A stretch of 64,000 bases of DNA from Chryseobacterium sp. GVT01B (GTDB lineage Bacteria; Bacteroidota; Bacteroidia; Flavobacteriales; Weeksellaceae). Shown in pieces: positions 1 through 8,973 of the stretch. Location: contig NZ_JAHXYI010000008.1 in assembly GCF_019970045.1 (NCBI RefSeq), positions 124,001 to 188,000 on the forward strand, written 5' to 3'. Numbering within the stretch: position 1 is the first letter of the stretch; every line of letters starts with the position of its first letter. The position numbers and the translations under genes are program-made. Below the pieces are notes generated by a model that saw only the letters and a list, made by a program, of their open reading frames with translations, was not told the DNA's origin and searched no databases.

Positions 1-28
1 ATTCTCACATTTTCAAATTGAAAAAGAA

Positions 29-814
29 ATGGATTTCAATATAAAAACAATGGCAGAATATGCTGCCGAAGGAAAAGCCCCGGAAGTTTTATTTTGGGTT
101 GGATGTGCGGGAAGCTTTGATGACCGTGCTAAAAAAATTACAAAAGCATTTTGCAAGATATTAAATAAGATAGGGGTGGAATTTGCTGTTTTGGGACAGG
201 AAGAAAGCTGTACCGGAGATCCTGCAAAAAGAGCAGGAAACGAATTCGTTTTCCAAATGATGGCCCTTACGAATATTGAAGTGCTGAACGCTTACGAAGT
301 AAAGAAAATCGTAACGGCTTGCCCACATTGTTTCAACACTCTAAAAAATGAATATCCAAGCTTAGGCGGCCATTTTGATGTAGTGCACCATACTCAGTTC
401 CTTAAAACCTTAATGGAAGAAGGAAGACTGAAAATAGAAGGAGGCGCATTCAAAGGGAAAAAAATTACTTTCCACGATCCTTGTTACCTGGGACGTGCCA
501 ATGATGAATATGAAGCTCCAAGAATGCTGCTTGAGAAACTGGATGCAGAGCTTGTAGAAATGAAGCGTTGCAAGACCAATGGACTTTGCTGTGGAGCAGG
601 AGGAGCACAGATGTTTAAAGAACCTGAAAAAGGAAAAAAAGACATCAACATTGAAAGAACAGAAGAAGCATTATCTTTTGAGCCAAAGGTAATTGCTACT
701 GGATGCCCATTCTGTAATACCATGATGACCGATGGTGTAAAACACTTTAACAAAAATACAGAAGTAGCCGTAAAAGATATTGTTGAACTTCTTGCTGAAG
801 CAGAAGATTTATAA
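29..814 (+). CDS. CCG-domain (Fe-S)-binding protein, LutA/HdrB-like
   Basis: A 261-residue soluble protein with two cysteine-rich CCG-type domains. The first has Gly-Cys-Ala-Gly near residue 25 and CPHCF near 100. The second has HDPCYLG near 150, CCGAGG near 187 and GCPFC near 224. In this family (LutA, GlpC C-terminal region, HdrB) such cysteines hold Fe-S clusters that relay electrons to or from a dehydrogenase partner. The frame is open back to the window edge, so an upstream start cannot be excluded, but the ATG at 29 fits the usual length. The partner (often a ferredoxin-like subunit) would lie outside the window. The substrate cannot be inferred. Confidence 0.85.
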   Translation: MDFNIKTMAEYAAEGKAPEVLFWVGCAGSFDDRAKKITKAFCKILNKIGVEFAVLGQEESCTGDPAKRAGNEFVFQMMALTNIEVLNAYEVKKIVTACPHCFNTLKNEYPSLGGHFDVVHHTQFLKTLMEEGRLKIEGGAFKGKKITFHDPCYLGRANDEYEAPRMLLEKLDAELVEMKRCKTNGLCCGAGGAQMFKEPEKGKKDINIERTEEALSFEPKVIATGCPFCNTMMTDGVKHFNKNTEVAVKDIVELLAEAEDL

Positions 815-834
815 TTGTAATCTTATACAGGTTT

Positions 835-1971
835 ATGAAGGTAGAATGGAGACTCTCCTTTTTGTTTATAATTTCGATACTTGCTGCTCTTACATTCTGG
901 AATTACCAAAACAGAGTATATGACTGGGATATGCCGGGGTATTTAGGAAGTATGTACACTTTTGAGTTCCCGAATTCACCGGATAGAGTTCGTATCATCA
1001 CTTATGATGAAATAAAAAAAGAAGCTCCTGCAGACCATTATACAGACATCATCGGAATAAAGCAGTGGGATATTCCCAGGCAGTATTTCGTAAAAAATAC
1101 ACAATCTTTTACAGAACAATTACCCTATTTTCAAATCAAAGTAGGGTATATTCTTGTAATAACCCTTTTTTATAAGCTGGGACTTAGCTCTCCAATGGCC
1201 GTCCTGTTTACCAGTCTTATTTCTTATTTTTTTTCCGGATTATTATTGTTTTATATTCTAAAACTTCTGTTTCCGAAGAAATACTGGTTGGCAGCAGGAT
1301 TAACAGTTGTCTGTATGCTTTTGCCGCCAATGACATATATGTCCAGGGTTTCCACACCGGATATGTTCATTTTTCAGTTTATCCTGATCTTTATCATCGG
1401 TTTAATAAAAAATTGGGATAAATGGGCGATGTTTGTGCTTCTGTTCGCTATTACTTTTATACGACCGGATTATATTACATTTACCCTTACTTATATTATG
1501 GCAGTTTTCTTCTTTTACTATTTCAGAGAAAAGAAGATTGATGTTTCCCTTATTGCACAGGGCGCAGTACTTTTAGCGATGTATCTGGCGATCATTAAAT
1601 TTTACCATTATCCAGGCTGGAAAGACGTTTTTTACGACACTTTTATCGACAGAAGACCTATTATTTCGACACATCCCATCGATGTAAGTTTAAAAGACTA
1701 TCTGAGTATTATTTATATCAAGATTATCTACTTCAAAAAGGTAACTTTATCTGTAAGCATCATGATCGCAATAGTATTTTGGCGTTCCAAAGATGCATGG
1801 GTAAGGATGATTTCAGTCCTTTTCCTTGTAAACGTGTACATCAAATTCTTTTTCTTTCCACAGTCGGCAGCATTGAGGTTCTTCTTTCCGTTTATTTTTC
1901 CGCTTTTTATTATGATGCTTTATGTGCTGAGTAAAAAATACAATGATCTCAAACTCGAGAAAATTGCGTAA
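835..1971 (+). CDS. multi-spanning membrane protein, unknown function
   Basis: A 378-residue hydrophobic protein with about nine to ten predicted membrane spans. A charged, Tyr-rich non-cytoplasmic loop follows the first span (about residues 25-100). The overall look, an acidic first loop followed by paired hydrophobic helices, resembles the membrane-embedded sugar-transfer (GT-C-like) or DUF-type proteins common in flavobacteria, but I see no diagnostic motif. It starts 20 bases after the Fe-S protein, so it may be co-transcribed. It lies just before a glycan gene group, which weakly favours an envelope role. No function is assigned. Confidence 0.75.
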   Translation: MKVEWRLSFLFIISILAALTFWNYQNRVYDWDMPGYLGSMYTFEFPNSPDRVRIITYDEIKKEAPADHYTDIIGIKQWDIPRQYFVKNTQSFTEQLPYFQIKVGYILVITLFYKLGLSSPMAVLFTSLISYFFSGLLLFYILKLLFPKKYWLAAGLTVVCMLLPPMTYMSRVSTPDMFIFQFILIFIIGLIKNWDKWAMFVLLFAITFIRPDYITFTLTYIMAVFFFYYFREKKIDVSLIAQGAVLLAMYLAIIKFYHYPGWKDVFYDTFIDRRPIISTHPIDVSLKDYLSIIYIKIIYFKKVTLSVSIMIAIVFWRSKDAWVRMISVLFLVNVYIKFFFFPQSAALRFFFPFIFPLFIMMLYVLSKKYNDLKLEKIA

Positions 1972-2080
1972 TTTTGCCTTTAAGATAATAAGGGTTTGAT
2001 ATCATCATTTCAGAAATATCTGTTCAAGAATCAGAACTGAAAGTAATTACACAGATCCTTGAAAAATAAATACTTACATT

Positions 2081-2569
2081 ATGAAAATCGAAGAATCTAA
2101 TATTGTAGAAACCAACGACTACAGAGTCATTATATATCCGGCTTCAAGACCTTTTGAAACTAAAGAAGCAAAGACAATTACCGAAAAGCTATTTGATTTC
2201 CTTGCTACATGGGCCGCACATGGAAAACCGCTTTCTTCTTCATTTAAAATTGAAAAGAATCAGTTTATTGTGGTGTGTGTAGATGAAGAAAAAGAAATGG
2301 CTTCAGGATGCAGCATTGATGCTTTAGGGAAGGTAATGAGAGAAATTGATGAAGAATATCAATTGGGGCTTTTCGACAGAATGAAAGCTAGTTTTGTAGA
2401 AAATGGTGAAGTGAAAACTTTAAAGCTGATTGATTTTAAAGCAAAATTGAGAAATGGAGAACTTTCAGACGATATCCAGGTTTTTGACTTCTCAAAAAAC
2501 ACTTACCTTGACTTTTTGAGCCACTTCCTTCTTCCTTTAGAGAAAAGCTGGGCGGCTTCTATAAAATAA
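2081..2569 (+). CDS. conserved Bacteroidota small protein (often mislabelled ABC ATPase)
   Basis: A 162-residue acidic soluble protein. Homologues in flavobacteria frequently carry the database name ABC transporter ATPase, but there is no Walker A (GxxGxGKS), signature (LSGGQ) or Walker B motif here, so I do not accept that name. There is no signal peptide or membrane segment. It stands alone: about 110 bases of non-coding sequence lie upstream and a clear hairpin terminator follows at 2602-2629. Function unknown. Confidence 0.8.
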   Translation: MKIEESNIVETNDYRVIIYPASRPFETKEAKTITEKLFDFLATWAAHGKPLSSSFKIEKNQFIVVCVDEEKEMASGCSIDALGKVMREIDEEYQLGLFDRMKASFVENGEVKTLKLIDFKAKLRNGELSDDIQVFDFSKNTYLDFLSHFLLPLEKSWAASIK

Positions 2570-2601
2570 ACGCTATTAAGCTTATACAGCTGAATAATCA
2601 T

Positions 2602-2629
2602 AAAGTGAGAACGTGTTTCTCACTTTTTT
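2602..2629 (+). terminator. rho-independent terminator
   Basis: A perfect 10-bp stem (AAAGTGAGAA with TTCTCACTTT), a 5-base loop and a T-run. It ends the 2081-2569 gene. Confidence 0.85.
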
Positions 2630-2638
2630 GTTTTAATG

Positions 2639-2646
2639 TATCTTTG
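2639..2646 (+). promoter_or_regulatory. -7 promoter element (TATCTTTG)
   Basis: Matches the Bacteroidota -7 consensus TAnnTTTG and sits 20 bases before the glycosyltransferase start, just after the preceding terminator. No good -33 TTTG is seen at 19-20 bases upstream. Confidence 0.5.
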
Positions 2647-2666
2647 CATAGATTCGAGTAAGACTA

Positions 2667-3800
2667 ATGCCTAAAGTACTTTTTTTAACGACATCCCACA
2701 GCTATAATGATGACCGTATTTTTTATCATCAGGCAAAGGCTCTTAGAGATAATGGGTATGAAGTAAAAATATGCAGTTTGTATGCAGCGTACAATGGAGT
2801 TATTGACGGAATTGAAATAGAATCCTACGCCATTCTGGAAGAAAATATAGAAAAGAAAATGGAAACATTCCGTAAGGTTTGTGACAATTTTCAACCCCAG
2901 GCGATTATTTGTTCCGAACCTCTTGCTGTGGTGGCTTCAAAGAAATTCGTAAAAGAACATCATGCAAGCTGTATCTTTGATGTTACAGAATGGTATCCTT
3001 CCATGTCAATGCTGGACAGATATCGGTTTCCCGCTAAAATCTTTCAGGCCGTTAAGTTTTCTCTTATTCAGTGGTATGCAGGTTTTTTAAGTACTCATCT
3101 CATTTTTGGAGAAAGGACAAAAACGTTTCCTTTGGCGTATTTTTTTTGCTTTAAAAAACAAATGATTCTTCCTTATTATCCGGATCCTGTGTATATCAGT
3201 GAAAATATCAAGAATCCTGAGCCTAATGCCCTTACTTTATGCTATACAGGTCAGATTTCTAAAGATAAAGGGATTGAAAATTTCTTTAAGGCCGTAGATC
3301 TTCTCTGTCAAAAAGTTCCAGCCCTTCATATTAAGATTCTGATTATCGGATCAACAGTACAGGAAAGTGATGAACTCTATTTTTCAGCATTACTGAAGAA
3401 ATATTCTTTTAATAATATCGAGATCAGAAAACCTGCTGCTTTTGAGCGGTTTACAGAAGCGTTTGCAGATGCAGACCTATGTTTTGACCTTCGGGAAATC
3501 AATTTTGAAAATAATCACTCACTGCCAATAAAATTGTTTTACTTTATGGGAGCGGGAAAACCAGTGATCTATTCAAACTTGAAGGGAATCCGAAAACATA
3601 TGGGCACGCTTTCATTTGGCAGTTTGGTAGATCCGCAGAATGCTGAAGCCATTTCAGAAGTTATCCTCAAATATGTAAGAAACCCGGAATTGTATCATTT
3701 GCATGCTCTCAATGCACGGAATGAATTTGAAAGAAAATATAATTGGGGAACGATAAAAGATTCGTTTGTTGATTTTGTGAAAAAATCTAATGATAAATAA
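2667..3800 (+). CDS. GT4-type glycosyltransferase
   Basis: A 377-residue GT-B fold glycosyltransferase. The N-terminal domain begins with a beta-strand and TTSHSYNDDR-type nucleotide-sugar fold (residues 4-20). The C-terminal domain has the family 4 pattern: CYTGQISKDKGIENF (about 193-207), a KPAAFERFTEAFADADLC stretch (about 255), and SLPIKLFYFMGAGKPVIYSN (about 285-304), the donor-binding region with the acidic E-x7-E motif degenerate. It probably adds a sugar to a lipid-linked surface glycan at the inner membrane. The flippase gene follows 5 bases later and asnB comes next, so the three form a likely operon. Donor and acceptor are unknown. Confidence 0.85.
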   Translation: MPKVLFLTTSHSYNDDRIFYHQAKALRDNGYEVKICSLYAAYNGVIDGIEIESYAILEENIEKKMETFRKVCDNFQPQAIICSEPLAVVASKKFVKEHHASCIFDVTEWYPSMSMLDRYRFPAKIFQAVKFSLIQWYAGFLSTHLIFGERTKTFPLAYFFCFKKQMILPYYPDPVYISENIKNPEPNALTLCYTGQISKDKGIENFFKAVDLLCQKVPALHIKILIIGSTVQESDELYFSALLKKYSFNNIEIRKPAAFERFTEAFADADLCFDLREINFENNHSLPIKLFYFMGAGKPVIYSNLKGIRKHMGTLSFGSLVDPQNAEAISEVILKYVRNPELYHLHALNARNEFERKYNWGTIKDSFVDFVKKSNDK

Positions 3801-3805
3801 TTGCT

Positions 3806-5059
3806 ATGCAGCTTACTATTATTAAAACCTTTGTCTCACGTTTTCTTATTCTGATCCTGAGTTTCGGGCTGGTGATCTATTCTACGAATATGTGGGGAAG
3901 CGAAGGAAAGGGAACCATTTCTATTGTGGTTGCCAATGCTGCAGCGGTGAGTTTTTTCAGCAGTATCTTTTCGGGAAGCAGTGCTTCCTATTTTGCCTCA
4001 AGGTTTAAAATAGAGAAAGTTTTATTATTTGCCTACTTGTGGTCTCTTCTGACGGGGCTTTTGATTCCTTTTCTATTCAGCCTGGCTTCTATTCAGAGTG
4101 AATATCTTTTGTATCTTATCGGAATTTCTGTTTTTTCTTCACTGTTATCCACAAATATTAGTTTATTTATTGGAACACAGGATATTAGGAAGTTTAATAT
4201 TTATACTGTTTTACAACAGCTTATACACATCATATTTATCGGGATATTGGTATATCTCTTCGGAAAGAAAGATGTTTCAGTATACTTTCTTGCACAGATC
4301 GGATGTCTGGCGCTTCTTTTTCTGACCAGCTTTTTTCAGATCATTAAGAAATGTGATATTTCCGAAATATCATTCTGTAAAGATGTTGTCAGAAATATGT
4401 TTGAATACGGCTGGAAAACCCAGCTGAGTGCATTTGTCCAGTTTCTGAATTATAGACTTTCATTTTATTTTCTTGAATATTTTGAAGGCATTGCCAGCGT
4501 AGGGATCTTTTCTATCGGAGTGACTTTTTCCGAAGCGGTCTGGACGATTACCCGCAGTATTGCCGTGGTTTTATATTCAGATGTAGTGAATAGTAAAAGC
4601 AGGGAAGAATCTGTAGAAAAGACCAAGGATTCTTTAAAACTGACCTTTATTCTGATGATAGGTTTTGTACTGGGAATCATTATTATTCCGGCGCAGGTCT
4701 ATGAAATGATTTTCGGAAAAGAATTCAGAAATACCAAAGAAATTATGCTTCTCTTATCCCCGGGAATTTTTGCGATCGCTGTGAGTGATATGGTAGGACA
4801 TTACTTCTCTGGAATGAGGGAGCTGAAAATTCTCAATATAAAATCAATTGTAGGACTGATTGTTACGGTAGTGTTTTCTTTCATTGCAATACCAAGATGG
4901 GGAATTTTGGGTGCTTGTCTTGCAACCACATCATCATATTTGGTTTCTGCCTTTCTGCTGTTCAGAAAATTTTATAGTTCTACCACCTTCAGTTTGAAAG
5001 ATTACATGGTATCAAAAGAAGAAATTCAGCTTTTAAAAGAAAAATTTTTGAAGAAATAA
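3806..5059 (+). CDS. polysaccharide flippase (Wzx/MATE-like, MurJ/PST superfamily)
   Basis: A 417-residue polytopic protein with about 12 predicted membrane spans and few charged loops. The N-terminus (TFVSRFLILILSFGLVIYSTN) and the C-terminal pattern GILGACLATTSSYLVSAFLL are typical of oligosaccharide flippases (PF01943/PF13440 type), which move lipid-linked glycan units across the inner membrane. It starts 5 bases after the glycosyltransferase and is followed by asnB after about 65 bases, which supports a surface-glycan role. No polymerase (Wzy) is adjacent, although the membrane protein at 835-1971 could be considered. Confidence 0.85.
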   Translation: MQLTIIKTFVSRFLILILSFGLVIYSTNMWGSEGKGTISIVVANAAAVSFFSSIFSGSSASYFASRFKIEKVLLFAYLWSLLTGLLIPFLFSLASIQSEYLLYLIGISVFSSLLSTNISLFIGTQDIRKFNIYTVLQQLIHIIFIGILVYLFGKKDVSVYFLAQIGCLALLFLTSFFQIIKKCDISEISFCKDVVRNMFEYGWKTQLSAFVQFLNYRLSFYFLEYFEGIASVGIFSIGVTFSEAVWTITRSIAVVLYSDVVNSKSREESVEKTKDSLKLTFILMIGFVLGIIIIPAQVYEMIFGKEFRNTKEIMLLLSPGIFAIAVSDMVGHYFSGMRELKILNIKSIVGLIVTVVFSFIAIPRWGILGACLATTSSYLVSAFLLFRKFYSSTTFSLKDYMVSKEEIQLLKEKFLKK

Positions 5060-5125
5060 TTTACTCAGTTCAGGGACGGAAAACAAAGTCATTTTCCTAT
5101 TTTTACAAATCTATTAATTCATTGT

Positions 5126-7024
5126 ATGTGCGGAATCAGCGGTTATTATTCATTTCATAAAAGTATTTCCTCTACAAATATTCTGGAAATGAATCAGGCG
5201 ATCCAACATCGCGGGCCGGATGATGAAGGATTCTGGCTGTATGATTATGAGCAGGGGATTTCTTTCTCAGGAAATGATTCTACTCCGAAAATTAAAGAAC
5301 AGTTTCCGGTTTTACAGGAAAGAAGTTCTGATATTGCCTTGGGTTTCCGCAGATTATCCATTATTGATCTTTCTGAAAAAGGCCATCAGCCGATGCTTTC
5401 AGAGAATGAACAGATCATTATCACTTTTAATGGAGAGATTTATAATTTTAAAAAATTAAGAAAAGAACTCGAGTCCTTAGGCCATTCATTCCGAAGCAAT
5501 TCTGATACTGAAGTTATCCTAAAGAGCTACCAGGAGTGGGGGAACTCAACCTTTTCAAAGCTGGATGGGATGTTTGCAATCTGTATTGTTGACCTTACCA
5601 ATAAAAAACTTATACTGGCAAGAGATAGAGTAGGAATGAAACCACTTTTTTACCATCAAAGTGAAAAGGGAGTGGTTTGGGGTTCAGAGATAAAAGCGTT
5701 GCTGAAAAATGAATTTGTAAAGCCTGAAATCAACTGGAATGGCGTTTACACCAATTTCCTTTTTCAAACGACATTAGCTCCGCAAACATGCTTTCAGGAT
5801 ATTTTATCCCTGGAACCAGCTTCTATTATAACTATTGATTTAACAGATCATAAAATTACCAAAGAAAAATTCTGGACACTGCCCTCGCCGTCTGAAAAAA
5901 AAGTTTCGGAAGAAGAAGCTGTAAGCAAAATAGATGAACTGCTTTCCGAAAGTATATCAGAGCAATTATATGCAGATGTTCCTGTAGCAGTGATGATGAG
6001 CGGTGGGATAGATTCTACTTTAATTGCTTCAAAATCAAAACCTTTCAATCCCAATATCAACACGTACACCATCTCTTACCCGTTTTCTGAAGAAGAAGTG
6101 AAAAACGCATCTCTGGCTGCCCAACATTTTGGTGTTTCACATGACATCAAAGAAGTGAGTGACGATGAAGCGCTGGAACAGCTTAAGGAAAATATTCAGC
6201 ACTTTGAAGAACCTTACAGCAGTTTTGAAGTTTTGATCAATGCCGCAAAATATGCACATGACAAAGATTTTAAAGTGGTATTAAGCGGAAATGGTGCCGA
6301 TGAACTTTTTGCCGGCTATTCCCATACCTTAAAGCTGAATAGATGGCTGTTGATGAGGAATTTTAACTTTGTAAAGCCTTTTATTTTTACCAAAGATAAA
6401 TTTTCGCAACGGATAAAAAACTACTTTTCTCAGGATGATATGTTTGATTTTTTCAGACAGAGCCAGATCAGTATGATGCCTTCGGAAGTAAAAAGTCTTT
6501 TACAGAAATCTATTTTTAAAAACATTAACACTGATTTATCCGGTTACCATGCTTCTGAATCAAAAAGCTATTCCGGATATTTTGAATACGATATGAAATA
6601 TTCACTGTCTTCCCATCATGTATTCAGGGATGACCTGAGCGCTATGAAATATAGCGTGGAATTTCGTTACCCTTATCTGAGTAATAATCTGATCAATTAT
6701 GTAGCGTCTTTACCTGAGAATATCAGATTTAATGGAAGTAAGAACAAACCATTGCTGCGTAAAACAGCTGAAAAATATCTTCCTGAATCCGTTTTGAATA
6801 TGCCTAAGAAAGGATTTTCTTTTCCGGTTCATTATTTCATTAAGAATGAAAAAAGAGTAAGAGATTTTATTGTTGAAAATCTTGAAAGTTTAAAAAAGAG
6901 AAACTTCTTCAATAGTGCAGTAATTGATGAGTGGTGGAATCATCAGGAACATGAGTATGACTGGGTGAAAATCTGGCAGCTGGTAACTTTTGAACTGTGG
7001 TATCAGAAATATTTTGAAAAATAA
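5126..7024 (+). CDS. asnB: asparagine synthase (glutamine-hydrolysing) family amidotransferase
   Basis: A 632-residue protein with a complete AsnB architecture. The N-terminal class-II glutaminase domain begins with MCGISGYY (Cys2 is the nucleophile after Met removal), followed by QHRGPDDEG (about 27), RLSIIDLS (about 74) and NGEIYN (about 96). The C-terminal synthetase domain has the PP-loop SGGIDST (about 292-298) and SGNGADELFAGY (about 387). This family transfers ammonia to an adenylated carboxylate, either aspartate or sugar carboxylates. Its position directly after a glycosyltransferase and a flippase suggests that it could amidate a glycan sugar rather than make asparagine, but that is inference. 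Confidence 0.88.
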   Translation: MCGISGYYSFHKSISSTNILEMNQAIQHRGPDDEGFWLYDYEQGISFSGNDSTPKIKEQFPVLQERSSDIALGFRRLSIIDLSEKGHQPMLSENEQIIITFNGEIYNFKKLRKELESLGHSFRSNSDTEVILKSYQEWGNSTFSKLDGMFAICIVDLTNKKLILARDRVGMKPLFYHQSEKGVVWGSEIKALLKNEFVKPEINWNGVYTNFLFQTTLAPQTCFQDILSLEPASIITIDLTDHKITKEKFWTLPSPSEKKVSEEEAVSKIDELLSESISEQLYADVPVAVMMSGGIDSTLIASKSKPFNPNINTYTISYPFSEEEVKNASLAAQHFGVSHDIKEVSDDEALEQLKENIQHFEEPYSSFEVLINAAKYAHDKDFKVVLSGNGADELFAGYSHTLKLNRWLLMRNFNFVKPFIFTKDKFSQRIKNYFSQDDMFDFFRQSQISMMPSEVKSLLQKSIFKNINTDLSGYHASESKSYSGYFEYDMKYSLSSHHVFRDDLSAMKYSVEFRYPYLSNNLINYVASLPENIRFNGSKNKPLLRKTAEKYLPESVLNMPKKGFSFPVHYFIKNEKRVRDFIVENLESLKKRNFFNSAVIDEWWNHQEHEYDWVKIWQLVTFELWYQKYFEK

Positions 7025-7049
7025 AGAAGCAGCCTAAAGATTAATATTT

Positions 7050-7057
7050 TACCTTTG
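7050..7057 (+). promoter_or_regulatory. -7 promoter element (TACCTTTG)
   Basis: Exact TAnnTTTG match ending 5 bases before the ATG pair of the lipoprotein gene, implying a very short leader. Confidence 0.45.
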
Positions 7058-7062
7058 TATTT

Positions 7063-7581
7063 ATGATGAAATATTTTTGGAGCATACTTGTTGCAGTTTT
7101 TGCACTTGTAAGTTGTAAAAGTGATGATGATTCTTTGCAGAGAATAGATCAGTTACTTAATATCTATGTGAAAAACAGCACTGGACAGGATCTTCTGAAC
7201 AGTAAAAAAACCGGATCTTATACTGGATTCTCGGTAAATGATATGTTTGGAACCAAAGATATTGCTCCGGTAAGTGTTTCGTTAAGAATGACAACGGATT
7301 CCTTATTCTATATGGAGTATCTGGCAGGAGCCAAAAGAAGAAGGCTGGATTCTATAAGTCCTGATAATCCGGGGACAGGAAATTCTTACTACTCCAGAAT
7401 GCAGATTACGTATACAAAAAGTACTAATGCAAGTGATAATGTGATTGATACTTTGGAAGTTCAGTATCGTAATACGCCAACGGTATTCCAGGTTTCAAAA
7501 GTTCTATATAACAAAGTTCCGGTATTTTCTAAGGATGAAAATGCTCCCACTTCGATAAATACTGTAACTATCACAAAATAA
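7063..7581 (+). CDS. putative lipoprotein, unknown function
   Basis: A 172-residue protein with a lipoprotein signal: a short hydrophobic segment ending ALVSC (Cys about residue 18) followed by an acidic KSDDDS tail. The mature part is rich in Ser, Thr and Tyr and has no recognisable domain. Two consecutive ATGs (7063 and 7066) are possible starts; the second gives the more standard signal peptide. Probably anchored in the outer or inner membrane. Function unknown. Confidence 0.75.
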   Translation: MMKYFWSILVAVFALVSCKSDDDSLQRIDQLLNIYVKNSTGQDLLNSKKTGSYTGFSVNDMFGTKDIAPVSVSLRMTTDSLFYMEYLAGAKRRRLDSISPDNPGTGNSYYSRMQITYTKSTNASDNVIDTLEVQYRNTPTVFQVSKVLYNKVPVFSKDENAPTSINTVTITK

Positions 7582-7585
7582 TTTT

Positions 7586-7593
7586 TAAATTTG
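7586..7593 (+). promoter_or_regulatory. serS -7 promoter element (TAAATTTG)
   Basis: Exact TAnnTTTG match 54 bases upstream of serS. The transcribed leader would contain a small hairpin at 7602-7620 (TTAGCTTA, loop TTA, TAAGCTAA) that lacks a T-run directly after it. Confidence 0.45.
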
Positions 7594-7647
7594 TACAATT
7601 GTTAGCTTATTATAAGCTAAACATCTAATATTTAACATCTAAATAAA

Positions 7648-8916
7648 ATGTTACAAGTCAATTTTTTGCGCGACAATAAAGAACGCGTTTTAGAAGGTCT
7701 TAAGAAAAGACAATTCAAAAATCTTGAGTTGGTAGACGAGGCTATCGCTGCCGACGACGAAAGAAAAAGAATCCAGTTTGAACTAGATTCCCAGCTATCC
7801 GAAATCAACAAAATTTCGAAAGAAATCGGGCTTTTGATGAAAGAAGGGAAAAAAGAAGAAGCGGAATCTGCAAAATCTAAAACAGCACAATACAAAGAGT
7901 CGAGCTCAGAATTGAAATCCCAGTTAGAAGTTAAAGAAAATGACTTACTGAATATTCTGTACCAGCTTCCGAACATTCCAAATGAATTAGTAAAAAGCGG
8001 GGCTTCTGCTGATGACAACGAAATGATTTTCCAGTCTCATCCGGTAGAAGGTCTTGGTGAAGGAGCTATTCCTCACTGGGAACTGGCCAAAAAATACAAC
8101 CTTATTGATTTTGAATTAGGGGTTAAAATTGCAGGAGCAGGTTTCCCGGTTTATTTAGGGAAAGGCGCAAGATTGCAGAGAGCTTTGGTTCAGTATTTCT
8201 TAGATAAAAACGTAGAAAAAGGATATACAGAAGTAAATCCTCCTCACGTTGTGAATGAAGCATCTGGATTTGGAACCGGGCAGCTGCCTGATAAAGAAGG
8301 ACAGATGTATTATATTAACGAAGATAAACTATACCTTATTCCTACAGCAGAAGTTCCTGTAACAAACCTTTACCGTGATGTATTGCTTGAGGAGAAAGAT
8401 CTTCCAATCAAGAATACGGCATTCTCTCAGTGCTACAGAAGAGAAGCGGGAAGCTACGGAGCTCACGTAAGAGGTTTGAACCGTCTTCACCAGTTTGAAA
8501 AAGTAGAGATTGTAAGAATTGAAAAACCTGAGAACTCTTACGCTGTTTTGGAAGAAATGGTAGAGCACATCAAGGAAATCCTTACAGATCTTGAGCTTCC
8601 ATTCAGAGTATTAAGACTTTGTGGTGGTGATACTGGTTTTGCATCTGCAATGACTTATGATTTTGAAGTATGGAGTGCCGCGCAGGAAATGTGGTTGGAA
8701 GTAAGCTCTGTTTCTAACTTTGAAACTTTCCAGGCAAACAGATTGAAATGCCGTTACAAAGGTGATGGTAAATCTCAATTGGTTCACACTCTGAACGGAT
8801 CTGCAATGGCACTGCCAAGAATTATGGCGGCATTGCTTGAAAACAATCAAACAGCGGAAGGAATCAAGCTTCCTAAGAAGATTGCAGAATATGCAAGATT
8901 TGAAGTAATCAACTAA
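7648..8916 (+). CDS. serS: seryl-tRNA synthetase
   Basis: A 422-residue class-II aminoacyl-tRNA synthetase that charges tRNA-Ser. Residues 1-110 form the N-terminal antiparallel coiled coil that grips the long variable arm, with the start MLQVNFLRDNKERVLEGLKK typical of the family. The catalytic core shows motif 2 in FSQCYRREAGSYGAHVRGLNRLHQFEK (about 254-280) and motif 3 near the C-terminus (GSAMALPRIMAALLEN). The length is normal. It is monocistronic: its own promoter-like element lies upstream and a strong bidirectional terminator follows. Confidence 0.97.
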   Translation: MLQVNFLRDNKERVLEGLKKRQFKNLELVDEAIAADDERKRIQFELDSQLSEINKISKEIGLLMKEGKKEEAESAKSKTAQYKESSSELKSQLEVKENDLLNILYQLPNIPNELVKSGASADDNEMIFQSHPVEGLGEGAIPHWELAKKYNLIDFELGVKIAGAGFPVYLGKGARLQRALVQYFLDKNVEKGYTEVNPPHVVNEASGFGTGQLPDKEGQMYYINEDKLYLIPTAEVPVTNLYRDVLLEEKDLPIKNTAFSQCYRREAGSYGAHVRGLNRLHQFEKVEIVRIEKPENSYAVLEEMVEHIKEILTDLELPFRVLRLCGGDTGFASAMTYDFEVWSAAQEMWLEVSSVSNFETFQANRLKCRYKGDGKSQLVHTLNGSAMALPRIMAALLENNQTAEGIKLPKKIAEYARFEVIN

Positions 8917-8943
8917 ATTAATCAGTTAATTTAGTATACAATA

Positions 8944-8970
8944 AAAACCCACCGGATCTCGGTGGGTTTT
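8944..8970. terminator. bidirectional terminator between serS and the cbb3 cluster
   Basis: A perfect 11-bp stem (AAAACCCACCG with CGGTGGGTTTT) with a 5-base loop. A-rich and T-rich flanks allow it to work for both convergent genes. Confidence 0.92.
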
Positions 8971-8973
8971 GCT

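Noticed and set aside
2081..2569. ABC transporter ATPase annotation
   Set aside because: No Walker A, signature or Walker B motif.
7594..7647. Hairpin in the serS leader as a T-box
   Set aside because: T-boxes are essentially absent in Bacteroidota and no T-box sequence or specifier loop is seen; only an 8-bp hairpin.
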